From Bufo bufo (lineage: Eukaryota; Chordata; Amphibia; Anura; Bufonidae), in NCBI RefSeq assembly GCF_905171765.1, contig NC_053390.1, forward strand, positions 209,689,359 to 209,753,358: DNA of 64,000 nucleotides, written 5' to 3'. This document shows, in pieces, positions 11,831 through 22,443 of the stretch. The translations under genes were made by a program, and so were the position numbers. Every line of letters starts with the position of its first letter. Within the stretch, counting starts at the first letter, position 1. The notes beneath the pieces were generated by a model. It made no database searches. It saw only the letters and a program-made list of their open reading frames with translations, and was not told where the DNA came from.

Positions 11831-12502
11831 GTGCTCAGAAAGTCAGAGCTGCTTCAAAAAGCGGAAATTCACATTTTTGTACCATAGTTTGTAAACGCTA
11901 TAACTTTTACCCAAACCATTTTTTTTTACCCAAACATTTTTTTTTATCAAAGACATGTAGAACAATAAATTTAGAGCAAAATTTATATATGGATCTCGTT
12001 TTTTTTGCAAAATTTTACAACTGAAAGTGAAAAATGTCATTTTTTTGCAAAAAAATCGTTAAATTTCGATTAATAACAAAAAAAGTAAAAATGTCAGCAG
12101 CAAAGAAATACCACCAAATGAAAGCTCTATTAGTGAGAAGAAAAGGAGGTAAAATTCATTTGGGTGGTAAGTTGCATGACCGAGCAATAAACGGTGAAAG
12201 TAGTGTAGGTCAGAAGTGTAAAAAGTGGCCTGGTCTTTCAGGGTGTTTAAGCACTGGGGGCTGAGGTGGTTAAAATGAAAGTGGCCCTTCTGCAGGCGCT
12301 GGGAGACAATGGGATGAACCCACTGCCTCCTCCTTCTCGGTTCTTCAGACAGCATAGCTGACTGGCACTGCTGTCCAAATCTCGGAGAAAGGCGGGCGTG
12401 GCTTGCTCATGGCTGAATAGGACGCGCGTCGCTGCAGCTCTCCCGCCACTCGCATTATTACAGCTATTCCCCGGCTACTAAAGCTGCCATAACCCGGTCA
12501 AT

Positions 12503-13564
12503 ATGGGCAGGAAAACTGCAAAGGGCACTGCTGAGACCGATCAGCAAGGTGACGGTGCCGGAATCCAGAGATTCTTCGGTTCCCAGCAGACCACAATGGG
12601 ACAGCAAGGTGCTCCCAAGATGGCCGCCGGCTCCTCCACGCCGCTTCCAGACCGCGGCTCCCGCTCGGCTCCCTCAGACACTGACTCCAGGAGCCCCTCC
12701 TCATGTGTCTCCGATATTGGCTGGGACTTACAAGCGCAGCTGCGTGCGCTGCCTACAAAGGAGGACTTAGCCCACTCGGTCTCCCGGCTTGAGCAGACAT
12801 ATAAAACGGAGATGGAGGTACTGAAGGGGGAAATTATTCATTTGGGTCACCGGGTGGAAGCCTCTGAGAAAACGCAAGAGGCAATATTCGAACACCTTGC
12901 AGACCACCAACAAGTGATCTCTGCGCACTCCACACAGATCTCCCAAATATTATCCCATATCGATGATATCGATAACCGCCACCGGAGGAACAATCTCCGG
13001 ATTAGGGGGCTTGCGGAGTCCGTCGCGCCGTCTGACTTGGAAGCCACTGTCCAGGCACTATTCAGCTCTCTGCTTCAGAGGTCAGAAGATACCCCCATCG
13101 AACTAGATCGAGTGCATAGGGCTCTAGGGCCTAAATCTGCAGACCCCAACAGGCCGCGCGACATCGTATGCCGCGTACACTTCTTTAAAATCAAGGAGGA
13201 CATTATGAGGGCTGCACGGCAATCTGAGGATTTATCCTACCAGGGGGCTCAAATTCAGATTCTCCCTGACCTGTCGAGAAGGACACTCCAGCTACGCAGA
13301 GCGGTTCGCCCTATCCTTGCCCTGCTAAAGGAGAAAGATATAATATATCGCTGGGGCTTCCCATTTCAACTTCACGCCAAGAAAGACAGCAAGATGGCGA
13401 CATTCCGTGATATTGAAGACCTTCCCAGATTCCTGGAGACTTTTTCGCTACCCAAGGTCTCCCTCCCAGATTGGCCGGTGATGACATCCCCTGCACCGCT
13501 GCCAGATAGAACGCAGTGGACGCAAGTTTCACCACGTTCGTCGAAAGCGAGGAAGACACCGTGA
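12503..13564 (+). CDS. L1-1 ORF1 protein (RNA-binding chaperone)
   Basis: The open frame has 353 codons, starting MGRKTAKGTAET. A basic, Ser/Pro-rich N-terminus is followed by a predicted coiled coil with spaced hydrophobic residues at about residues 75-155. An RRM-like region follows (HRRNNLRIRGLAESV, about residues 155-250), then a C-terminal domain with IIYRWGFPFQLHAKK and a FRDIEDLPRFL-type segment, as in L1-like ORF1p (transposase-22 type). The protein trimerises, coats the L1 RNA and assists target-primed reverse transcription. The frame is uninterrupted, unlike ORF2 downstream. The start is the first ATG after about 110 bases of 5' UTR. Confidence 0.88.
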   Translation: MGRKTAKGTAETDQQGDGAGIQRFFGSQQTTMGQQGAPKMAAGSSTPLPDRGSRSAPSDTDSRSPSSCVSDIGWDLQAQLRALPTKEDLAHSVSRLEQTYKTEMEVLKGEIIHLGHRVEASEKTQEAIFEHLADHQQVISAHSTQISQILSHIDDIDNRHRRNNLRIRGLAESVAPSDLEATVQALFSSLLQRSEDTPIELDRVHRALGPKSADPNRPRDIVCRVHFFKIKEDIMRAARQSEDLSYQGAQIQILPDLSRRTLQLRRAVRPILALLKEKDIIYRWGFPFQLHAKKDSKMATFRDIEDLPRFLETFSLPKVSLPDWPVMTSPAPLPDRTQWTQVSPRSSKARKTP

Positions 13565-14075
13565 GAAGCTCTACATATTTAGTCTGTGCTGGACTTTATT
13601 GCGCCCATTTTTCAAGTGGGTCTCTTGCAACCGTTTGCTTTAATTGTGGTTCATGTATACGGTTCCTACCCCTAGTTCATGGCTAGAAGTCACTAGCCTA
13701 TATACCCCTGCGGGTGTTATGTGTAGTTTCTAGTTCTTTATGGCTCTGTCCTTTTACCTAGCTCCACTGGTTGGTCTAGTTTAGGGGCAGTCCCACGTTT
13801 ACCAAATAGCTCTATGTCCGTTTTGCCTTAATATTGAGTGGTGGGAGGATGCTTGCTCACCTTGGGCTTTCATCGCTTCTATCTCCTCAGTGTGGCTGAA
13901 GATTTCCCTGAGATGTTGATACCTCAGGCTGAACGCCACAGGTTATTGTTTTATATGTTAATTGTATGTCCTTGCTATGTCTACCCTGTCTTGTTTGGTC
14001 TCTCCTTTGGTTTTTCCCTCCCCCTGTCCTTTCCTGACAAGCTTGCATATAGATTCTTAATATGTGCTATTCTAT

Positions 14076-17000
14076 ATGGCGTCTATTAGAATCAGCTCTC
14101 ACAATGTGAACGGTCTCAATGAGCCAGCCAAGCGTAACCAAATTCTCTATAGCATGCATAAACAAAAGATCTTAATAGCTCTGTTATAGGAAACTCATTT
14201 CAAAACTGGACATGTGCCCTCCTGCAAAAATAGGTACTACACGACCTGGTCGCACTGCACACACCCGGAGTCTAAATCTCGGGGTGTATCCATTGCCATA
14301 CACAAATCAGTACTCTGTGAAATAATGGACACGTTTTCTGACAGCTCTGGTCGTTTTCTTTTCATTAAGGTCTCCTTAGCCACAAAACTCCTAATAATTG
14401 CTAATGTCTACTTTCCCAACACAGGTCACTCCCGCTTTGCCTCTAAGATGTTTTCTGCATTGACTGACTTCGCTGATGGCTTGCCGATCGTCCTAGGCGG
14501 GGATATAAACTTCCCCCTGGATGTCTCCTTGGATGCCTCCTCCGGTAGGTCCTCTGTTTCCCCTGGGGTAGCCCGTGGTTTTTAGAGACATCTCCGATCC
14601 CTTAGACTAATAGATGTTTGGCGCATACTATCTCCCACTACAAAGGATTTCACATTTTTCTCCGCCTCTCATAACACGTACCACCGCTTAGACTACATAT
14701 TCATTTCCCACTCTTTACTTGACTCACACCCAGCTGCGGGCATTGAACCTGCATTATTTTCGGATCACTCCCTGACTTGGGTAGCCCTAGACATTGGCGA
14801 CTCCTCTAGATCATTTGGTTCCTGGAAACTTAATGATAATATACTCAGAGATCCTGTTTGTGCAGCTGACATCAAATCCGCCCTCTCTGACTTTGCCCTG
14901 AATCATGTAAATGATCCCTCTAGCCCGACCATTCAATGGGAGGCCCTAAAATGTGTTATTAGAGGTAGATGTATTCTGCATGCTTCTAGACTTAAGAAAA
15001 TCAGAGCTGGGGAGATCAAAGCATTACTGCTGAAATTAGCGGGTCTGGAACAGAAACATAAGGGATCATTGTCCAGTGAGGACTTCCAGGAGCTTTGCGA
15101 CACTCGTACAGCTCTCCGTAAGATAATTGATCAAAAATACCTGGGCGCTAGGGATAAGTTGCAGAAACTTTTCTACGGCCACGGGGATAAAAGTGGTAGA
15201 TTGCTAGCGAGAATCCCGCGGCCCAAAACGAACGCTTCATATATTCCAGCCCTAAACCGTAGATCGGGGGGATGTATTCACGCAACTGGGGACATACTCC
15301 AGGAATTCCGCTCTTATTATGAGGAATTGTATAACCTGAGAGGGAAGTTTGCAGATATTTCCAATGATACCAAAATCAAAAAGATTAGAGACTACATGGC
15401 TGGTTTACTCGGTCCTAAATTGTCCTCTGAACATAGGGAAGAACTAGAGGGAGAGATAACGGAACTGGAGGTCCATAGAACGATCAAAGGATTAATAGTT
15501 GGCAAGAGTCCAGGCCCCGATGGCTTTACGCCTCGTTTCTACAAACAGTTTCTGGAAGAAATAGCCCCTCCCTTCACCAGATTGTGTAACTCCCTAACAG
15601 ATGGCTCGTCTTTCCCACCCCAGGCACTAATGGCCCATATATGCGTTATACCAAAACCAGGGAAAGACCCGTTAACATGTAGCAACTATCGCCCTATATC
15701 CCTGATCAATGTTGATGTGAAGATATACGCAAAAATTCTTGCGGACAGAATTAAACCATTTATATCATCCTTGATTCATGTAGATCAGGCGGGCTTTGTC
15801 CCGGGGAGGGAAACGCGCGATAACACCATTCGATCTATGGCCATCATTAATAGAGCTAACAGATTGGGGTCGCCTTTGTGTCTTTTATCGATCGACGCAG
15901 AGAAAGCGTTTGATCGCGTGGACTGGTCCTTTCTGCACGAATCCCTGAAGGCGTTTGGGTTTGGCCCTAGCATGATTGATAGAATTTTGGCACTTTACCG
16001 AGACCCTAGCGCCCAGGTCCGAGTTAATGGATCTCTATCGACTCCTTTCCGTATCCATAATGGCACCAGACAAGGGTGCCCTACCTCCCCTCTGTTGTAC
16101 ATTATGGTCATGGAATTTTTAGCTAGAGCTCTCAGGGCTAATGAGTCTATCAAAGGCCTTAAGATGGGAGACTTGGAGTCGAAAATAGCCATATACGCTG
16201 ATGACCTCCTTATCTACTGCACAGACCCGCTAGTTGGTTTCCCAAATATATTGAGGGAGTTCTCGACCTTCGGAGACCTCAGCAACTTTAAAGTTAATCT
16301 CCATAAGTCAGAGGTCCTTAATATCACCTTACCCCAAGACCTGGTTAACAATTTACAAGCCTCTTTTCCTTTCCGGTGGGCGTGTCGCCATATAGCTTAC
16401 CTGGGTACGGCCATTCCCTCTGACTCGACAGATTTATTCCTCCTGAATTTTACTCCCCTTATTGAAGACATCAAAAAGGACTTGAAAAATTGGAAGGGGC
16501 TCCCACTATCCTGGTTTGGTAGGATCCATACGCTCAAAATGAATATTCTCCCTCGCATCCTATACCTCTTCCGCACTATCCCCATACCTCTTCCGGTCTC
16601 CTTCTTTAAAACCCTTAGATCTATGTTCCTTAAATTTATTTGGGCGGGCTCCTCTCCTAGTATAGGGATGAGATTTTTGGTGAGATGTAGATCAAGGGGG
16701 GGCGTGGGGGTCCCAGACCTGCCAAATTATCACAAAGCGTCCATCCTCTCATACATACTGGATTGGTTTCATAACGGACAATCTAAGAGGTGGATCCAGT
16801 TTGAGAAACACGAGGTTGGGTTCCCAACACATAACCTGCTCTGGATTTCTCGGTCTAAAAGACCCCCACGCCTCCCCCTCTTGACCTCGGGTGTTCTGAA
16901 GATTTGGGATAAAATCGCAATACCACTTGGTCTCACTCAATCCCCTAGTCCCCTAATCCCCCTTTTTAATAATCCTGATTTCCCTATGGGCATGAAGAGT

Positions 17001-17900
17001 AAGTCGTTTTTAGGTTTTGAGTTGGCAGGCAATCCTACTCTATCCTCAGTTATGGAGAAAGGATCTTTACGGCCGCTGTCCTTCTTTACGGAGAGTTCGT
17101 CGCAAGGGGCGTGGTTGCAGCACAATAGCATTAAAAATTACATATCCTCTCTAGGCCCCAAGTCAGCCCTGGATAGGGATCTTACCTCTTTCGAATCATT
17201 GTGCACTCAAACATCCCCTCCTACACATTTAGTGTCTCTGGCTTACGGGCTACTCCAGGGGAAGGACGACGCCATCTCCACCTTACCCTATGTAAAGGTG
17301 TGGGAGAGAGAACTGGGGAAGACATTTCCTGTTGATCAGTGGGAGAAGGCATTTGAGCTTTCTTATAAGTCTTCTATTAGTTGCGGACTCCAGGAAAATA
17401 ATTTTAAAGTGTTATCTAGATGGTACAGGACCCCGGCCCTGCTGCATTCCTTCATTCCCACATGCCCCAATACTTGTTGGAGATGTGGTAGTGAAGAGGG
17501 TAATATGTCCCATATTTGGTGGTTTTGCAAAAAAATTACACCTTTCTGGGAGGCCATTAATGACTTTTATGATTTGGTTTGTGGTAGTTCTACTAGGTGG
17601 ACGCCAGAGGGTGCTTTACTCTCCATGTTCCCCGGCTCTACTTCCACCCTGAGAAAGGGCCTGTTGCGATTTTTTGTTCAGGCTGCTCGCCTGGTCATAC
17701 CTAGGTTCTGGAAGTCCACATCTGCCCCTCTCCTTAGGGACTGGCTAATTACCTTTGAGAAAATCTATAGAATGGAGGAACTCTGGGCGGAGGACTTGGG
17801 CAATTCCACCAAATTCTTAAAAATCTGGACTCCCTGGATTTTGTTTAAGGGTTCTAGCGAATTTATCAATTGGCTGAACAGGGATGTTGCCAGTCCCTAA
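14076..17900 (+). pseudogene. L1-1 ORF2 (endonuclease and reverse transcriptase), two in-frame stops
   Basis: One frame runs from ATG at 14076 to the stop at 17900 (1,274 codons) and is broken only by TAG at 14187-14189 and TAG at 14583-14585. The first follows LIALL where the family has Gln before ETHF. Endonuclease motifs are HNVNGL, ETHF, GGDINFPLD, RLDYIFIS and SDHSLTW. Reverse transcriptase motifs are KSPGPDGFTPRFY, YRPISLINVDVKIYAKIL, QAGFVPGRETRDNT, SIDAEKAFDRVDW, GTRQGCPTSPLLY and IYADDLLIY. A C-terminal CCHC-like block (CWRCGSEEGNMSHIWWFC) follows near 17480. From the ATG at 15069 the frame is open for 943 codons, which includes the whole reverse transcriptase. The enzyme would nick DNA and copy L1 RNA at the nick. 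Confidence 0.92.
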
Positions 17901-18400
17901 GGAGATTTTGGCTCCCTCCCTAGATCTTCACTACCCTATTCCCTTTTTCAGGATGTTAACCCCACCTGAAATGGGTATATTTTACTTTATTTATTTTATT
18001 TTTTATTTTTATTTTTTAGACTGGCTCACTCCATTTGGAATCTATTACTCCGACTTTTGTCTTTCTATATCTATGGTCAGGACTTTTCTCCCCCTTCCCC
18101 CTCCTCTGTTTTTCTGTGTATGTCCTCGTCTTTGTCATCTGTTTATCTGTGTATGTATACCTCTGAGTGCTTACTCTTATGCGTCTGCTAACAGACTACT
18201 TTGCGGCACTTAAATGTAATGACTGACCTCTGGTTGTACCCTTCTATGCATATTATTGCTCTTTGTACCTTTGAACATTTGAGTGTATACTCTTATTTGT
18301 ACACAGCCACGACTTGTCATCGAGCTGATTTTGTCTTTTGAGGTATTGTCCTTTTATGCTCTTTTCAATAAAAGAAATTGAACAACAAATCTCGGAGAAA

Positions 18401-18752
18401 TTAGTCAGTGCCAAAAAACCTCTCGTTCATTAGCCATGATAACACAAATAAATAACGTCCGAAACAGATGCCGACCAAGCACAAGCTCTGTGTAGTCAAA
18501 GCAAGAGAAAATGGCGTCAATGCGATCATGTGACCAGATTATATACCTATCACCTTTTTTCTATTAAACTCACCTATGAAATCTTTATATAAAATATTAA
18601 AAGACACCTTCTGCTTTTTGCGGATCCACAAAAAAATAGAAAACTTTTTAAACATCCGTAAGACAACTTCCGTTTCTTTGCTGACAAACGGAAAAGTTGA
18701 GATCCGCATTTTTGCGGACCGCAAAAATACATATGGTCGTGTGAATGGGCCC
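18401..18752 (-). mobile_element. Harbinger right end (5' end of element with transposase start)
   Basis: This stretch continues the Harbinger element beyond the L1. It carries the transposase ATG at 18437-18435 (minus), then non-coding DNA. Subterminal TTTTTGCGGA motifs lie at about 18615-18725 and the terminus GTCGTGTGAATGGGCCC ends at 18752. TTA follows at 18753-18755. Confidence 0.65.
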
Positions 18753-18915
18753 TTAGAAGGTGAAGTAGAGGGAAGAGTGCTGGCCTTCAGCTGACACTCC
18801 CCAACAAGTTTGCAAAGTTGGGAGATAAGGGTATGTCAGCCAGGGATAGCACTGCAGCCGCAAGACACTTCCTCTGCCAGTCAGTCCGGTCTAAAACCCA
18901 CACTCATGGAAGATA

Positions 18916-19330
18916 TAATAAAGACAATAATAAAATACTGATAGGAGTTTGTTATAAGCCATCTAATATAACAGAGTCCACAGAAAATGTACTGCTAAAG
19001 GAGATAGATGAGGTGGCAAATCATAATGGGGTCATTATTATGGGGGACTTCATCTTCCCAGATATACAGTAGACTGGGAAACTAAAACCTGTGAATCTCA
19101 TAAAGGAACAGGTTCTTGGCAATAACTAAAGACAATTACCTTTCCCAACTGGTACAGGATCCAACTTGAGGGGCGGCCATACTGGGCTTAGCATTAGACC
19201 TGACAGATGTGCAGGCTGGGGGTCACCTGAGAAATAGTGACTATAAAATAATAAACTTCCAATTGTCGGTCAAAAGAGTGTTTTTCCATTGGGGCACAAA
19301 AATGCTTAACTTCCGAAAAGCAAAATATTA
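18916..19330 (+). pseudogene. CR1-like LINE endonuclease fragment
   Basis: The translation includes KILIGVCYKPSN, then a stretch ending VIIMGDFIFPDIQ and a stop at 19070-19072. These match the endonuclease signatures of CR1-type LINEs (GVCYRPP and GDFNxPDI). The following 250 bases continue in broken frames toward the end of the domain. The fragment may belong to the same insertion as the reverse transcriptase remnant at 19868-20560, with the middle lost. Confidence 0.65.
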
Positions 19331-19339
19331 TGCGCTTAG

Positions 19340-19860
19340 AGTTTCTATTTGTCTCACTAACTGCGACAATTGGGGTAATTTATGAATTGGTATACACCAA
19401 TTTTTGGCGTATGTCTGTCGCATATTAGGTCGCAAAGAGGACTTGCTGTCAAATCTGTGACTTCTTCCTCATCCATGCCACGTACATCAATTCTAAAAAA
19501 GAAGGCGTGGTGTGGGCAGGCCGACCAGCCCATCTTATTTCTCATTTTCGATGCCTATTTTAGGCGTAGAAAATTATCTAAATCTACGGCAGCAAGGGAG
19601 CTGGTGTAGATTTAGGTCGGCTGTGGTTATGTGGAAGCTATTTTTTTGCGGAAACGGAAGCACGGATCCGCAAATGCAGATGCCGATCCGCAAATTCGGA
19701 TGCAGACAGCACATTCCAGCCCCATTGAAAATTAATGGGTCTGCACCCGTTCCGCAAAATTGCGGAACGGATGCAAACCCATTTTGCGGACGTGTGAATG
19801 GACCCTTATTGTGTTGTTCTAATAAAGTATATATTTTTTGCTTACATATGGTCGCTTTTT
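19340..19860. repeat. short non-autonomous repeat interrupted by a Harbinger MITE
   Basis: Segments such as TTTTAGGCGTAGAAAAT and GTGACTTCTTCC resemble those in the repeat at 44437-45268, so this is probably a diverged relative. The ends are not defined. A MITE occupies 19615-19805. Confidence 0.4.
19615..19805. mobile_element. Harbinger-type MITE, GTGTGAATGGACCC end
   Basis: The right end GTGTGAATGGACCC is followed by TTA at 19806-19808, and TTA precedes the degraded left end at 19612-19614. The interior has TTTTTTGCGGAAACGG and CGGATCCGCAAATGC motifs, as in the other family members. Confidence 0.65.
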
Positions 19861-19867
19861 CTTTGGT

Positions 19868-20560
19868 GATTTACAAATCACTAGTCAGACCACACATGAA
19901 GTATTTTGTACAGCTCTGAGCGCCTGTGCACAAGAAAGATATAGCAGAGCTGGAGACGGTTCAGAGGAGGTCAACTAAAATAATAACTGGAATGGGAGGA
20001 CTACAGTACCCTGAAAGATCATCGAAATTAGGGTTATTCACTTTAGAAAAAACACAACTGACGAAAGATCTAATAACTATGTATAAATATATCAGGGGTC
20101 AGTACAGAGATCTCTCCCATCATCCATTTATACTCAGGACTTTGACCGTGAAAAGTGGACATCTTCTACATCTAGAGGAAAGAATGTTTCTACACACATA
20201 GAAGAGAAGAGCAATTAAACTATGGAACTCTCTGCCAGAGAAGGTGGCGATGGTGAAATCACTAAAAGAGTTTCTGGAGTGTAATAATATTACATGTTAT
20301 AGCTACTAGAATTCTGGAGAAGGGTCGTTGATCTAGGGCAGGGATGCCCAACTTGCGGCCCTCCAGCTGTTGCAAAACTACAACTCCCAGCATGCCCAGA
20401 CAGTCTACAGCTATCAGCCTACAGAAGGGCATTATGGGAGTTGTAGTTTTACAACAGCTGGAGAGCCGCAGGTTGAGCATCCCTGATCTAGGGAGTTATA
20501 TATATTGTGTGACTGGAGTTGGGGAGAACTTTTTTCCCCTAAAAACATGAAAACTGTCTT
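19868..20560 (+). pseudogene. CR1-like LINE, end of reverse transcriptase and 3' UTR
   Basis: The translation gives YKSLVRPHMKYFVQL, then a stop, then HKKDIAELETVQRRSTKIITG and LGLFTLEKTQLTKDLITMYKYI. These are the C-terminal signatures of CR1-type pol. The remaining 3' sequence (about 20200-20560) contains the motif GATCTAGGGAGTTAT and is interrupted by a hAT MITE at 20339-20485. There are frame breaks and stops, so it is an old copy. Confidence 0.75.
20339..20485. mobile_element. hAT-type MITE with 8-bp duplication
   Basis: The terminal inverted repeat is CAGGGATGC. ATCTAGGG is duplicated at 20331-20338 and 20486-20493. The interior is a near palindrome built on CCTCCAGCTGTTGCAAAACT and its inverse. 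The same family recurs at 56306-56444. Confidence 0.85.
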
Positions 20561-21085
20561 CTATTTCATGAAAGTTTTTTGTCTTCCTCTGGATCAACAT
20601 TGCAGGATAACAGGTTTAACTGGATGGAAGTATGTCTTTTTTCAGCCTTATAAACGATGTCACTATGTAAGTGTTGCACCCCCATTTCTGGATGCTTATA
20701 CTAAAGTTAGCTAGAGAAGTGCAGTGTAAGGAAAATTGCTTTATCGATAAATCTATGCCTATTAACTGTTACTGCAGCCGTGTAACCTTTAAGAATCTGG
20801 AAATTGCACATTGTGTAAGAACTGCTAGTCCATGCATGCAGTGAACTGGGCCTGATGAGGCTGAACTTAATTCTTCAGTAACAAACTGTTCTACTGCAAA
20901 ACTGCCTCATCATTGCCTCTACCACTGCCTTGCACCTCACAATTCATCACCATCAAGGGCACCTGAAATCCTCATCAGGCAGGAGAACTAGGTTGTGCCC
21001 TGAGGGGAAAAAAAAGGAGCCCTCCCCATCACTGCATGGCCCAGGGGAGAATCAAAGCGAGTAATGACTAAAACCACCATTCTGC
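20561..21085. other. no feature recognised
   Basis: Non-coding sequence with no clear repeat ends or open frame of note. Confidence 0.5.
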
Positions 21086-21402
21086 GGCCTCTTGCACACG
21101 ACCGTGGTTTGGTTCTGCATCCGAGCCACATTTTTTGCGGCTCAGGTGCGGACCCATTCACTTTAATGGGGCTGCAAAAGATGCAGACAGCACTCCGTGT
21201 GCTGTCCGCATCCATTGCTCCGTTCCGTGGCACTGCAAAAATTATAGATCATGTCCTATTCTTGTCCATTTTGAGGACAAGAATAGGAATTTCTATAATA
21301 GGCCGTTTGTTTCGTTCCGCAAAGGCACACAGGCGGCATCCGTGTTTTGCGGATCCGCAATTTGCAGACCGCAAAACATGGCATGTTCGTGTGCAAGAGG
21401 CC
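21086..21402. mobile_element. Harbinger-type MITE, GGCCTCTTGCACACGA ends
   Basis: Near-perfect inverted ends GGCCTCTTGCACACGA occur at 21086 and, inverted, at 21402. TTA follows on the right, but the left flank TGC does not match it. The interior has GCGGATCCGCAATTTGC. Confidence 0.75.
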
Positions 21403-22021
21403 TTATCCTTTTCTCTCTCCTCTCCTAGGTTGCTGCGTGAACTCAACACTTAATGGAGGTGAACCTTTAGGACAGAACAAAAGTTGCATTTGCTTGTGTA
21501 ATAAAAGCCCATTAGGATAGACGTCCTCTAGAGGTTGGTGACAAAGCTGAGCATGTAGCCTTCATTTGCAACAAAGGCAAGAACAGTTGATGTTCACTAT
21601 AGGGTCAGACAAGGCTAGAGGGACAAACAAAAGACATTGTGCACAAATGTGCACATGAAAAAAGATTGTAAATGACTAGAAAACTGAACTACAACTCACT
21701 GAGAACTAGTACCCCCCTGAGCTACCTCTAGGGCATCTCATCCATCCAACTAGTATCCTGCTCTGCACTGATGAGTGGCGTGAACCCCAAAACAGCTGTC
21801 TGCAGGTGGGTCATTTTTCTATTTTGGAGGAGTCTCTGGTTTGCTGACATGGGCTAATTTACATACTTTTATTCCCCCCCCCCCCCCCCAAGTCTCCATA
21901 CATCCACTATTATCCCTTTTTAATGAGGACCAATACCCTAACACTGATTTTATGATAAAAAATGTAATAACAAGGGTTTTGGATAAAGTGGAATATGGTA
22001 TCAAGTGCCTCTTATGAAATC
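21403..22021. other. non-coding stretch with a 16-base poly-C tract
   Basis: No coding content was seen. It contains a segment around CCAAAACAGCTGTCTGCAGG (21787-21806) that looks like an interspersed repeat I cannot name, and sixteen Cs at 21874-21889. Confidence 0.4.
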
Positions 22022-22443
22022 ATATATTATAGATAAATACTGTTATGTCTGAGTATTAGTCGACCTCTATAGGTCCCTTTGGTTAGTACTTGCTCCTACA
22101 GGAGCCTCCGTTAGTCGCCTTCTGACACCGTGACCCCAGTAGAGGCTTCAGCTAGTGCCTCTAGCAAGGATACCCATTCCTGGGAATTGGCGTTCTATTG
22201 TTAGCTTTAGGTCTTTGGTTTTTGTTATGTTCTGTGTTGTCTACCCCTCCTCTTGTTTCCTTTTCTCCTTCCAGCCATCGCGTATACCTGGGACACCGGC
22301 CTTCCGAGTTCTCACTCCAATATTGGACTGGACTTCATCTAGCAGGTAACTAAGCGGTTAACAGACGATGAATGTACTGGATCATGCCATGTATATATTG
22401 ATGAGCTGTATTGTCCCTATGGGGCATTTTCCTTTACACCAAC

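Larger units (their letters stand above)
5540..12269 (+). mobile_element. piggyBac transposon copy 1 (piggyBac-1), 6.73 kb
   Basis: The ends are CCACCTCCGGACCGC at 5540 and GGGCTGAGGTGG ending at 12269, flanked by TTAA at 5536-5539 and 12270-12273. The left TTAA is also the right target duplication of the T2-type MITE, so piggyBac inserted exactly at that junction. Layout: 5' hairpin region, leader, transposase (6492-8403), then about 3.8 kb of non-coding tail dominated by alternating inverted repeats. Copy 2 at 28174-39959 has the same layout. Confidence 0.9.
12391..18386 (+). mobile_element. full-length L1/Tx1-type LINE (L1-1), 6.0 kb
   Basis: The 14-bp duplication AAATCTCGGAGAAA lies at 12377-12390 and again at 18387-18400. 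Between them are a short 5' UTR, ORF1, an inter-ORF gap of about 510 bases, ORF2, and a 3' UTR ending CAATAAAAGAAATTGAACAAC-like sequence without a long poly-A. The target is the N-terminal coding part of the Harbinger transposase. Confidence 0.92.
3298..18437 (-). pseudogene. Harbinger transposase (HARBI1-like), split by three insertions
   Basis: The likely start ATG is at 18437-18435. The N-terminal segment with RRRRQWVHPI lies at 12340-12310, then a middle piece with RRSISPEERLLVTLR at about 4250-4206. After the intron come FLATGNSFASL, EDWLRIADWFYQ and the first acidic block (IVALDV, near 3910). The second block (GAYGITADARIF, near 3760) and the glutamate block (RRYVECAFGIL, near 3500) follow, and the stop is at 3298. 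All three DDE positions keep an acidic residue, but the frame changes near 3824 and near 3564, and a stop follows the start region. The enzyme would cut and paste the element at TWA sites. Insertions: L1 at 12391-18386, and T2 MITE plus piggyBac at 4379-12269. This copy is dead. Confidence 0.8.
2723..18752 (-). mobile_element. Harbinger (PIF) DNA transposon, repeatedly interrupted
   Basis: The transposase pieces, all on the minus strand, lie at 18437-18387, 12390-12270, 4378-4206 and 4115-3298. They are separated by an L1, a piggyBac with a T2-type MITE, and an intron. The right terminus reads GGTCGTGTGAATGGGCCC and ends at 18752, followed by TTA, the 3-bp target preference of this superfamily. 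Subterminal TTTTGCGGA motifs occur inside it. The left terminus must lie beyond gypsy-1, outside the window. Confidence 0.75.

Noticed and set aside
21874..21889. Poly-C tract as a regulatory element
   Set aside because: A plain homopolymer in non-coding DNA, with nothing around it to suggest function.
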